Source: Microdochium bolleyi | Taxonomy: Eukaryota; Ascomycota; Sordariomycetes; Xylariales; Microdochiaceae | Length of the DNA: 64,000 nt | Direction: 5' to 3' | Assembly: GCA_001566295.1 (NCBI GenBank) | Contig: KQ964257.1 | Span: 248,001 to 312,000, forward strand | In this document: piece by piece, positions 52,298-62,558 of the stretch | How positions within the stretch are numbered: position 1 is the stretch's first letter | Layout of the letters: each line of letters opens with the position of its first letter | The notes under the pieces: generated by a model | The model's input: the letters and a program-made list of their open reading frames with translations, nothing else | The model's database searches: none | What the model was told of the DNA's origin: nothing | Translations under genes and position numbers: made by a program

Positions 52298-55200
52298 TCA
52301 TGCCAACTCATCTTGGGAGTCATCGTGTATGCGGTCCCTCCTCCTTCCCTTGCTACGCGGCTCATCATCATCCTCTTCCAGTCGTGGGCTCGTGGCTGCA
52401 CTACTCACCGTGCCTTGGCTCGCACCAGGACAGCCAGTATCGGAAGCCAGCTCGTCCCAGCCCGTGCCGCCCGTGCGCATCACGAGATGTGTGTTGATGT
52501 CAACAGTGAAATACTTCTCCCTCCGCGTGCTCGCGCGGACACCGCCCTCAAGAGCTGATAGCGCACTGCGGGTCGTGCGCATCTTCTTCTTCGGCTTGCC
52601 GCCCTCGCTGAGGATGTTGCTGCGCAGCAGCCTTTCCTGTCGGAGCCGCTCGTCATATGCAACAATGCTCCGGACGAACGGCGCCACGTCGAGAGTGATC
52701 AGTCGCATCGTGCGGTCGAATATAGAAGGATCCAGGAAGCCGCCTGCCATGACCTTCTCAGAGACTGCCAATGAATCAAAGGCCACGCTGTAGTCCTCTC
52801 TAGTGACTGGCTTAGCTCGAGGCTCAATGAAGGACTTCTGAATGAGGTTGACGGCTCTAGCTTCTGGCGACAACACGTTGACGTCCACTGAGGCCTGTGC
52901 ACGTGGCAAGATGGACTGCGCAAGCTGGCTGATCGTCACAAAGGCATCTCGAGACAGAAGGGAACCATCCGTCCGCGCATCTGCCTCGAGGAAGCGACGC
53001 CCAAAGACATTGTCGTCTTTGGCCTTGCTTGGAACAGGCGGAAGCGTTGTGTCCAGGAAGACGTCATCTTCAGTCGCGAAGGCCCTATATGAGCACAGAT
53101 CGGCATCGCTGAGTGCAGCCATGAATGCATCCGCTGCACCTAGGTTTTCCAGTCGGGCGTGAGCCGAGCTCGATGTCGTGGACGAACTGTGCGCCCAAGA
53201 AGAGAAGCTGTCTTCTGTGTGGCTGATGTCCAGACCCCATTCGCTCCAAACGTCGTGCTGCAACTGCTCATCTGTGGTGTGATCTAGGGTCTCTGTCTCT
53301 GCGACGTCGCGCGTGACCCAGCCCATCCCTCTCTGATATGTATCACCACTCACCACTCGGATGGTGTCACCGTGCTCATCCTTGTCGACACCCTTAGGCC
53401 AGCGAGGGAAAAACCAGTTGAACCCGCCTTGGGGGTCGCCAACGCCAATTTGACACCAGTAGTTCAGCTCCGTGATAGTCGCGCGCAAGTCATGTCGACG
53501 TGTCTCGTACAATGCCTCGACTGCTGGCCGTTGCAGGCTATGTCCCTCGTTGGCAGCAATGAGCAGTAACAGGTCGACAGCCAGCTCTTTTGGTGGGGCG
53601 GTGAATCGCAAGATGCCGTGGAGGTTTAGGCCTTGTATCGGTAGGGACAGCTCATGGGTGCATGTCATGACGAATGGGCGTCGAGACTGCACAATCATGC
53701 CAATGACGGTGGTCCAAAACTGCTTGTCCTCGTCGTAGAGGATGTCAACCTCTTCAAGAAGGATCAGAGACTGTTTCTGCGACTTAGCAGGCCTTCGGAT
53801 TTCGGGCTGACTCTCAATCTTCGTCAAAGACAATTTTGTTGTTGATGCCGAAGAAGACTGGCTGGTTTTGGTTGTCTTGGACTTGAAGAAGTTCGTCATG
53901 GTTCCCTGCTTCCCGGACTTGAGGTCTCGGGCGACTTCGTCCTCCACATCCACAGCGGGGGTTTCCTCGATCTGGTTGTGTTGCACGAGGTGATTACGGG
54001 TCATATCGCCAACACGATCCAGGATATCCTTGCCCGACCGTCGAGAACCTGGATTCAGCTCGAATATTTCAAAATCGAGTTCCTTGGCGACTGCGAACAC
54101 GGCTGCCGTCTTGCCGCAGCCATGGGGACCGCTGAGCAGAATCGTATTGCTCAGGCGTGGACCTGCGATGATTGGTCGACTGACTGTCTTTCGTGCCTCG
54201 CCCTTGCCGTTGTCTGCAGCCCAATTCACCTCATCGTCCGAGCCGGCTTCCATGACGCCAAACTCATCTGAGTCGGACACAATGAAGTTATCAAGTTTGT
54301 GCCGTCTTCGCTTCTTTCTGACGGGTTTTGGCGCATCTTTTGCCCTGCTGGCTGCCACCTCCGCGGAACCGGTGTCAACCGACTGCACTATCAGAGCATG
54401 AAGCCAGTCCCGTAGTATTTGAGCCTCTTGCCCGCTCTGAAGGACGGCGTTTGTGGTCATTGGCGCATATTTCGTTGTCCATGCCATGGACTCGCACGTT
54501 GATCTATCGAACGCTGAAGATTCGGTACAGATCCGATCGTAAGCAGCTCTGATAGCTGGGTGTTGCTGACTCGGTTTTTTGCTGATCGTACGCAACTCGC
54601 CTGCTATTCGCGACTGGAGCTTACGCCCGCTCTCAAAATGTCGAGAAGGTACACGCAAGAGCTTTGGTGGTGGTTTGAAGTCTTGCTCGTTCTGGTACCG
54701 GACGTCTGACGCTAGACTATCTATGTCGAGCTGTGAAAGGGCATATGTCATAAGTGATTCATCATCTGTAATGGCGGTGTGCTGGCCCTTTGCTTTTCGC
54801 ATGGCTGCAGACGGGATATCCCTGCTGCTTTCCCTCCGTTGACGAGACGAAGTCATATCGTCCAAGTCACGGATGTGGCAGATGCCTTTCCAGGGGAAAG
54901 CTGGATGTTGAGCGCCAGGGAACTTGAGCAGGCCTGACTTTGTGCCGAAGGTTGACGAGTTGAACTGCGGCGCAGGTTGCTTGGGCTTCTTCGGCGAGCA
55001 TGGCGTCGAAGTGAAGATTGATTGTCGCTTTTGTTTGGGAGGCAGGGCCGAGGGGGCTTCAACCACAGGCGCTGTCGTTGCCTGAGGCTTCCCGAGGAAG
55101 AATGGGTGCGTCGACTTGCTGGAGGAAGGTTTTGCCGTGGCCGAAGAGGTATTCTTTGAGGGCGCCTCTTTTGCGGAGACAGGAGAAGTGTTCGACGTCG

Positions 55201-55801
55201 CGATATTTGTGTCAACACGCCCTGACACACGCACGGCACCTTTGATGATGCTGTCGATTTTCCTACCCAGTCGTTGACGAGCACTCAGATCTGTCGATGC
55301 ATACCTGATACGTACGATCAAGTTCTTCCGCGGCCGTCCTCGTTTCTTGGGCACTGAATCCTCTGTATTGAGCTGGGCCTTGGGCTTTGGCGGAGAGCCG
55401 ATCGTGCCCGTCTTTGGGTTGAACGAGAGGAGTTTCTTAGGAGCGGATATCTCGGTTGCGGGGACAGCTGTCGGCGCAGTCTGGAGGGGTATGTCGTCTA
55501 GACCCAGGAAGGGAGGCTGTTCTGGTATTGCTGGAGGCTGTGTTGCTGATGGGGATTGGATCCCATGACCAGAGCTGCCGTCGAGTTTGCGACGTTTGGC
55601 TTCGCGGCTCATGTCTCCTGCAGGCGCCCCTCCACCGAGCCCTGGCATCTCGTGAGCACGCTCAGAGGCTGGACTGCAGGACGGATCTGGGGTAACCAGT
55701 GTTGCAATGGAGCCATTCTGAATCGCGTTTTCTGAGGATGGGCCGGAGAAGAACGGATGTACTTTTTTGTCGAAGGTGACCGCGTCACCAGCGCTGCTCA
55801 T
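52298..55801 (-). CDS. ELG1: Elg1 (ATAD5-type) PCNA-unloading AAA+ ATPase
   Basis: A single exon encodes 1167 residues from Met at 55801; the frame is open to Met 55942 (1214 residues), but the extra part is dissimilar. The long disordered N-terminus carries KKVHPFF and STHPFF repeats and basic patches KKRGRPRK. The AAA+ module starts at SMAWTTKYAP, with Walker A GPHGCGKT at about 558-565 and Walker B ILLEEVD near 680-686, then sensor-1-type FVMTCTH and RFTAPP. A C-terminal helical region follows, then a basic tail. Elg1-Rfc2-5 removes PCNA from DNA after replication in yeast. Divergent from the Utp8 gene with a short shared promoter. Confidence 0.92.
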   Translation of the reverse strand: MSSAGDAVTFDKKVHPFFSGPSSENAIQNGSIATLVTPDPSCSPASERAHEMPGLGGGAPAGDMSREAKRRKLDGSSGHGIQSPSATQPPAIPEQPPFLGLDDIPLQTAPTAVPATEISAPKKLLSFNPKTGTIGSPPKPKAQLNTEDSVPKKRGRPRKNLIVRIRYASTDLSARQRLGRKIDSIIKGAVRVSGRVDTNIATSNTSPVSAKEAPSKNTSSATAKPSSSKSTHPFFLGKPQATTAPVVEAPSALPPKQKRQSIFTSTPCSPKKPKQPAPQFNSSTFGTKSGLLKFPGAQHPAFPWKGICHIRDLDDMTSSRQRRESSRDIPSAAMRKAKGQHTAITDDESLMTYALSQLDIDSLASDVRYQNEQDFKPPPKLLRVPSRHFESGRKLQSRIAGELRTISKKPSQQHPAIRAAYDRICTESSAFDRSTCESMAWTTKYAPMTTNAVLQSGQEAQILRDWLHALIVQSVDTGSAEVAASRAKDAPKPVRKKRRRHKLDNFIVSDSDEFGVMEAGSDDEVNWAADNGKGEARKTVSRPIIAGPRLSNTILLSGPHGCGKTAAVFAVAKELDFEIFELNPGSRRSGKDILDRVGDMTRNHLVQHNQIEETPAVDVEDEVARDLKSGKQGTMTNFFKSKTTKTSQSSSASTTKLSLTKIESQPEIRRPAKSQKQSLILLEEVDILYDEDKQFWTTVIGMIVQSRRPFVMTCTHELSLPIQGLNLHGILRFTAPPKELAVDLLLLIAANEGHSLQRPAVEALYETRRHDLRATITELNYWCQIGVGDPQGGFNWFFPRWPKGVDKDEHGDTIRVVSGDTYQRGMGWVTRDVAETETLDHTTDEQLQHDVWSEWGLDISHTEDSFSSWAHSSSTTSSSAHARLENLGAADAFMAALSDADLCSYRAFATEDDVFLDTTLPPVPSKAKDDNVFGRRFLEADARTDGSLLSRDAFVTISQLAQSILPRAQASVDVNVLSPEARAVNLIQKSFIEPRAKPVTREDYSVAFDSLAVSEKVMAGGFLDPSIFDRTMRLITLDVAPFVRSIVAYDERLRQERLLRSNILSEGGKPKKKMRTTRSALSALEGGVRASTRREKYFTVDINTHLVMRTGGTGWDELASDTGCPGASQGTVSSAATSPRLEEDDDEPRSKGRRRDRIHDDSQDELA

Positions 55802-56379
55802 GACTGCAGCATTCGAAAATGTCGAGATTGGGACGCCTGAACGGATCCCGGATCGTTGAGGGACGCAGGAGAAATATGGGATTGGCGACTTCGTAAGAGT
55901 GACTTGCTTTCGAGCAGAAGTGTTCTGTGATTCCGGGAACAAGATCTGTCTTGGGCCTGGTGTATACGGCGGGTTGGTGTCGTCTAAGTCTTGCTCTCGT
56001 CGAGTGCGTGCTGGGGACGACGAGCTAAAAGCTGGCCCCCATCCGAGTCCGTCGCGTCACTTACCGAGTCAGCGCGTCTGCTCTCGTCGACCGCGCGTGG
56101 AAGTGGGGCACGCTTAATAGGCACCGCTTGACGCATATTTTCGTCCACGAGCATGCCAAGGCGGGCCCGCACCCCAGACCAGAGTCCCACTCTTTCGGCG
56201 CATGCTCTGGCCGACCGACTCCAGCTTTTTTTTACGGGCAGCAAAAAAAGTTGCGATATCTCAATGCAGCTTCACGATTAGCAGCTCCAGCACTTCCGAC
56301 ACGGCCACAATTGCTGCAGCCACATCACACGCACTGCGCAGCGCCTACCAGGACGACACGGTGATCGCCTCGTGCCGCC
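55802..56379. promoter_or_regulatory. Divergent promoter of Elg1 and Utp8
   Basis: About 580 bases (437 if Elg1 starts at 55942) lie between two genes transcribed away from each other. It has C/T-rich stretches and no clear TATA box, typical of housekeeping fungal promoters. A GTCGTC-rich patch occurs near 55975-56000. Confidence 0.5.
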
Positions 56380-59297
56380 ATGGCCTCCCACTTCCAGATC
56401 CAGAAGCCATATGTGCTTGCTGTGCTTCCGCGACCCGTCGACCCAACCACTGGCCGCTATGTCGTGGGCAACGTTTACGGCTCTCTGCCCGGCTCCCGTA
56501 AGCGTAAGCGGTCTGAGCTTGCCATCGGTACCGATGGAGACTCGATGAACATTTACGATGTATGTTATATCTTCATATCCTGACATTGTGTCAAAGACCA
56601 TCAGCTAAACCTCCGTCCTCACAGGTCTCATCCTCAAGACTCGTCACCTCCTACCCGATCCCGCCGCAGTCATCCTTCTCGTGCCCTGCATACTCTGTCC
56701 GCTGCAGAGTCCCTGAAAGCAAAGATGTTTCTCGGTATACCTACGTAGCAACACGTGACGCACCTGAGAATACAATCACTTTGTTCAAGGATTACGTCGA
56801 TGCTTCGGGCAAGACGACTGCCACAACGAAGACCTTTGTGCTTGGCACAGGAGCGCCGGTCATTTTTCTGACGCGAACTTCGACCGCCACGGACGAGGAA
56901 GAGCTTCTGCTGGTGCGCGCAAATGGCGAGATGATCAGCCTGGACGCCGAAACGCTCCAGAAGAGGTGGCAGAGCCCGCCGTCGACACTAAAGTATGGCC
57001 TCGAGTCGGGATCTCAAAAAGGCGACATCGAAATCGAGTTCTGCGCCGCTGTCCCTGTCGCCGATGTTGTCCAAGGCCTTTTTAAGGGCAACATTGCCTC
57101 ATTCAGCTTATTCCCTGCGTCGGCGCTCACAAAGGAGTCTTCCATGGAGGTGCTGGTGCTGGTCTCAAGATCCGGGTCTCAACGCCATATCCACATCACT
57201 GGCGTGCTCTCTTCGAAACAAAATTCTTTGGGACTGGGCCAGAAGATTGCGTCTGTACATGTCGCTCCTCTCCAGTCAGCCAACGTGAGATCACCCGGTC
57301 AAGCCAAGCCGCTGTACCACCTTGACGCTCGGTCCGGCCAGCTCCTTGAGCTTGTCAATGACACGCTGTCGACATACGATCTGACACTGAGCACCCCTCG
57401 GCCTGCCAGCACAATCGAACTCGAGGACTCGACATCGTTCCTGCGATTGACACAGACCTCCTTACTTTCTGCGGCGGACTCCAAGCTGGACGTTTATAAT
57501 CCTCTATACCGATCTCTGCAGAGCTCGACGCCATTGGAGATTGACAATAACGCCAATACCTCCAACAAGAAGGTCTCGCTGGTCTCTTACTTCTCTAAGA
57601 TTGAGCTGGCCATCGCTATCGTAGACTCGAACCTGGTGGCCATCCAGCTCGAGGCCCCCAAGGCACGCTCGAAGAAGCGGCGCGCCGAGGGCCTGCTCGT
57701 CGACTCTCTGGGCCGCGGGATCGCCAATAAGGAGCGCTACCACTCCTCGACCTCCGTTCGTGTGCCGAAGCCTTCGGCTTTCTCCAACTACCTTCCCGGC
57801 TCCCTCAAGGACAACTACTGGGATACCTGGAAAGCGGAGGAGGCACGAGCAGATAAGCTGCGGGCCGAGAACAACAATGCCGAATTTGAGGCGCTGCTCG
57901 CCGACAAGTTCGGCCTGAAGGTCATCGACGAGAACCAAGCCAACGGCACAGCACAGTCCAGCCCCGCAGTCACGAACTGGAAGTGGCCCAAGAGCAGAGA
58001 CTCATACCAGTACGCCGACCGGCGCTGGGTTCTGTTCGGCATCAGCCACGCGTTCAGCTGGAACAGCCAGACCACCGGGTCTGACGACGCCGTCCCGCAA
58101 CTCACCTGCCAGCTCCCCCAGAGTAACCTGGTCTACTATCTCGTCGACGCAGGCCACCTAACGCTGTCCAACGTCAAGGCTGCCTTCCGCGCCGCCCTCG
58201 GCTACAGCGGGCAGTCCGACGCGCACATCGCGGAGCAGCTCGTGCAGCGACTCGCGGACCTTGACCCGTCCCTCGAGCTGCTGACGGCCTACATCTCCGC
58301 GACGACGCTCGACGCCGTGGAGCTGCTCATCGCGGTCCGCACGTTGATGCGCAGCCTCGAGCTCGTGCAAGACCCGCGTCGCCCACCGCCCAAGCTCCTG
58401 ACCGACGGCTCCGTCGAGCAGCAGCAGCAACAGCAGCAGACCACCCCAGACGGAGACGACAGCAAGACCGAGGCGATCGAGCAGATGGAGATCGACAGCC
58501 TGGAAGCCCAGGTCGAGACGGCCGAGTCCTATCTCAACGGCGACGGCGGGGTCCGCGGCTCCGGCCTGTCGGTTGCGTTCGCGAAGCTTGCGGCCTGCCC
58601 GTCCATCACGACCATCAAGACCCTCCGCACGACCTTCAAGCCCGAGGAGATCCTGTCGCTCATCTACCTCCTGCGCGTCGAGCTCGTCAAGGGCGCCTGG
58701 ACGTCGCGGTACCTCGACGTGACCGACTTTGAGCAGAACGAGGACCTCGACGCGCCCCCGGACAACATCATCAAGCTCATCGCCGACCTGCTGAGCCGCT
58801 GCGTCGACTCCCTGGGCCCGGGCGGCTGGCTGCTCAACGACGCAATCCTCGCGGGCGATGAGAGCGGCGACTTCATCTCGTCGCTCAAGCTCGAGGTCAG
58901 CGCCGCCCTCGAGGGGCTCGAGGAGGCCGTGTACCTGCGCGGCATCGTCGGCGAGACGGTCAAGTACGCCGAGGCCGCGGCCGCCGTGGCTCACTTGAGT
59001 GTTACACCAGCCGCTGTCTCCGCTTCTGCCACTGCCTCTGCCAGCGAGCAGCAGCCGTCGACCGCGGTCCAGCAGCAGGCCGCGGGCAACAACAAGGTCT
59101 CGTCCAGGCCGGTGGCGCTGCACGTGCGGGAGCCCGGCTCCGAGGCGCTCCCGCTCGGCCTCAAGACGCGGCAGCAGGCCGTGTCAGCGGCCAAGGTGGT
59201 CTCGGGCGGCGAGATCCTCAAGCGCTCCAGCCGAGAGACAGGCCACCTGCGCAGCCAGCAGGTCGGGGCGTACTCGCTCGAGAGGATCGCCATCTGA
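56380..59297 (+). CDS. UTP8: Utp8-like U3 snoRNP / t-UTP component
   Basis: Two exons, 56380-56559 and 56625-59297, give 950 residues; the intron has a GCTAAAC branch point. The start MASHFQIQKPYVLAVLPRP and the following SRKRKRSELAIGTDG, then SSSRLVTSYPIPPQSSFSCP, match the conserved entry of the fungal Utp8 beta-propeller. Alternating strand repeats fill residues 60-430. A basic KARSKKRRAEGLL segment follows. The C-terminal half is helical with a Gln run (about 58418-58438) and a Glu-rich linker. In yeast, Utp8 belongs to the t-UTP complex for pre-rRNA transcription and early 18S processing and helps tRNA export. The symbol is by similarity. Confidence 0.82.
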
Positions 59298-62200
59298 TCG
59301 ATGGCCATCCGACCTCCGGGGCGGTACGAGTCGCGTTGTGTGCAGAGATATCAACTCGGGGGGAGGCAAAAGAAGTCTGGGTCTCATTGGTTGGCCTTTG
59401 TGCGGCACTGTTGGAGTATGCTTCGCCCCCCCTTCAGGCAGGAATGGAGAGAGCCTGTCCTCGCACGGCTGTGGGCTACGCGTGCGCGCATGCATGCATG
59501 CGCTTGGGGAGGCGGGCGCGGATGCAGGACGGCGACCTTTGCTCCGGACTATCATCCGGTGTGGTGACAATGCTACGCCCTGCTTGTGTGTGGAGAAATG
59601 CAGTGTGTGGAGAAAAGTCCTCGATAGTTGTGGCTACACATATTGGAGAAGGTGTTTTATGCCAGGACAACGCTAGGAAAAGGGAAACGGGAGCCTTGTG
59701 TTCCTGATGACAGCGCAATGGATGTCCAAGTACATAGCATCTGCATCGCATCGCATCAAAGATGCAAGTATAGCGACTGCGAAGAATTGAAAATATGCGA
59801 CATTGAACAAGAGCGCGCCGCTGGTGCCGTGTCCGAAATGCCTGTGAAATCCCTCAGGTCGACGACGCTTCGCGATGCGCAACAGAGTCAGTGCTCTACT
59901 TACATCAAGCGCGCGAACCAATGATGGATTATGCGTGCCCGACTCGTCAGGCTGCCTACGAGGCAACCAGCCTTCACGGACCCTTTTTGGAGTGTGCATG
60001 CGTTCTGTTGTCGATCGCAGAGCCCCCACTCCATCGTCAGACGTGTCAAGCATTGCTTTGCTGTCAACGGATCAGTTACCGGTTAGGCTTTTGGCTGGGA
60101 TGATGGATCTGTTACTCGTGCATTGCATGCTCCTTCATGAGACTGGAGTACGCAAGCATCGCTGTGCCGTTGCGCGATATTTGTGCTCCTGCGGCAGTTT
60201 AAATTGAGTTTGGAAATGCATGTGCTGCGATACTTGCATTTCCCGCAATGATGTTGTACGGTGGCTATGCTGACCGGCGTCAGCGAAAGTCACGACATTC
60301 GCCCGGCTAAGTGAAGAACATGCCGTGCAGCTGCCGATGCGCACGCTCGACAGGGCATAGTCGGGAATGGACAGCATTGTCGTTAGTGGGAGCGACTGCG
60401 ATGACTCCAAGAGTTCAGGTTTGGGGCAGCCGGAGGGCATTGGGCGCAGTCCCCAAAGCTAGCAGATAGAGTGCACACCCGTAAGCCTGCATGCAGACCG
60501 TGAGGATGAGCATACTCGGCTCTGATAACTCTCACATAGCGAAAAGGCCGAGGTGATAAGGGCCTGCCTAGGTGCTTTCTCGAAGCCAAAGATCACATGT
60601 GCGGCTCCGAAGGGCGTCGAGAACGTCTCCTAGTGTCTTTTGGGGGCGGGTACTGTTGCCGAACCCAAGGATGAGCACACCCGCGGTGACTGCTGCAAGC
60701 CACGCAAGCCGCGAGCCGTGGCCTTGGTGTCGCGTTAGCTCGAGCTGTGGCCGACGTTGACGGATACAACGGCTCAACGGGTACCCGATGCGCGCATTGC
60801 GCGCAATGCGTGCGTGGCCATTGGAAGCGGACGTCCAAGGTACTTTGAGGTCAGTACTTGGGGCCTGGATTCGGATACCGACCTCGGGAAGGTTGAAGAG
60901 TCACCCGCAGCAGTGGAGAGCGGCTGAGTTCAAAGGTTGGTTCGAGGCCCCGCGCAGGTTTGAGTTCTGGACTGGCGGCCCCGATTGGCTGCAGATGGGG
61001 CAGCGCAAGGCACGCCCGAGGGCAGAATAGCACAATGGGATTGTCACGTCTCTGAGGACGGATAGCTCTGAACAGGCTAGCCTGTACAACGAGCCGCGAG
61101 CCTGCGGTTGCAGGGCGTCGAAGGGACGCTCCCACGTGCGAGTCTTGGCTTGCGAGCTACCACGTTTGGGGTGCGCCCAGGTGGGGGAGCACAGATGGGA
61201 CGAAACATCCAGACCTCGGGGGAAAGTCGAAAGGCGCACAAGACTTTTTCTGCGCAGGGTCAGGGTCCAGGCCTTGAAGCATGTGGGTTCGGGAAGCAGC
61301 AGGAAAGACAGCGACAGAGGAGAGATCCGGAGGGGACAGCGGCTCATGCAAGGCGATGGAGACGAGTGCGTAGGCGCTGCAACTGGACACCACGCGGGTG
61401 AGACAGAGCAGCTCGCAGGAGAGGCGCAGGCCGTGGTGGAAGGAGGTGGGGCCGGCTGCACTGGCGATGATGCCATGTTCCTACGTCACTGCGAGCGTGC
61501 CTTCCCTCGCATTCCCTCGCCCCCCTGTCAGAACCCCCCAGCACAGCCTGGCTCGCAAGGAGCAACCGCAGATCGACACCCTCATTCCTGCCTCAGGCGC
61601 CCAGCCCCGGCCTCCTTACGCTTCAGGCTGGTGATGTTGCCACACTACCAGAAGGATCCATCATGGGCGGGCAGATCCCAATATCATGGACCGGCGCCCG
61701 CCAGCCTTTCCTCCCTCTGAGCCCTCTGAGCCCAGCTCGACTCCTTTGTGAATCATCCAGGCCAGGGTCCGGCTCGCAACCCTAGCCTCCGCCCGTTGCC
61801 CCCTTGCTATTCTCGGACGCTCATGTCCTTGCTTTTGACTTGTGACGAATTCTTCTGTTTGACGTCTGCTCGTCTCGTTGAGGCCAGGTCCAACCTCGGA
61901 AGCGCCCGGTCCTCTTCGCGCCTCTTCGTGTTGCTGGGCACGTCACCAGTCTTGGGGGCCACCGGACTGCGTATTAGACACTCCCCCAGATCCCCTGCCT
62001 GCCGCCGAGCGCCTTCTCGGGTCAGCAAGGGTCTTGGGTCTTCTGGCCACAGCCACCTCGCAGCCAGCCCTTCCACCAGCACCACCACCACCACCCCTCA
62101 AGCCACTAGCCCGCTTCTGCCACCATTCCTCTTCTGCTCCCGTCTCATATCGGACACCGAGCCTCTCCTGCCTGCTCAACTCGCACAAGCATTCTTCCTT

Positions 62201-62558
62201 CTGCCGCACTAAACTCGCCAGACACACCATCGACGCCTTACGCCCGCACCGTCGTGCTCTCCGTTTTGGCCATCCAGAGCCTGTCGCCGGTCCCTCTCAT
62301 AACTAGTACTCCTCCAGCAGAGTACTTCCTTCACGCAACTCGTCTTCCCGAGGCCCTCAAACTCCAATACGGGCTCGTGACAAATGCAGAGGTGACCCGC
62401 AGTCTCATCACAACAACAGCCAACGTAGCACTCGCCAAAGGCGCCAGCCACGACACGACCCGACCCCAGCATACGGGAGCCGTGAAGAACTTTGCTGCAT
62501 AAAGGCCACCACGCTCTGGAAGAGGGCTTCGCCCCCTCTTCCCTGGACTTCCTCCGCC
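59298..62558. other. Gene-poor region (3.3 kb) and long leader of the next gene
   Basis: I see no convincing gene in 59298-61500; the frames 60901-61476 (-) and 61136-61720 (+) overlap each other and are Arg/Pro/Ser-rich. From about 61480 to 62558 the sequence is strongly C/T-biased with many ATGs, consistent with a promoter and long 5' leader of the gene at 62559, possibly with upstream open frames such as 62254-62502. Confidence 0.55.

Noticed and set aside
58158..59123. 321-codon antisense frame over Utp8
   Set aside because: Leu/Arg/Glu/Gly-rich mirror of GC-rich codons; the sense gene is well supported.
60901..61476. 191-codon minus-strand frame
   Set aside because: Ser/Pro/Cys-rich random composition, overlapped by an equally long frame on the + strand, no splice support.
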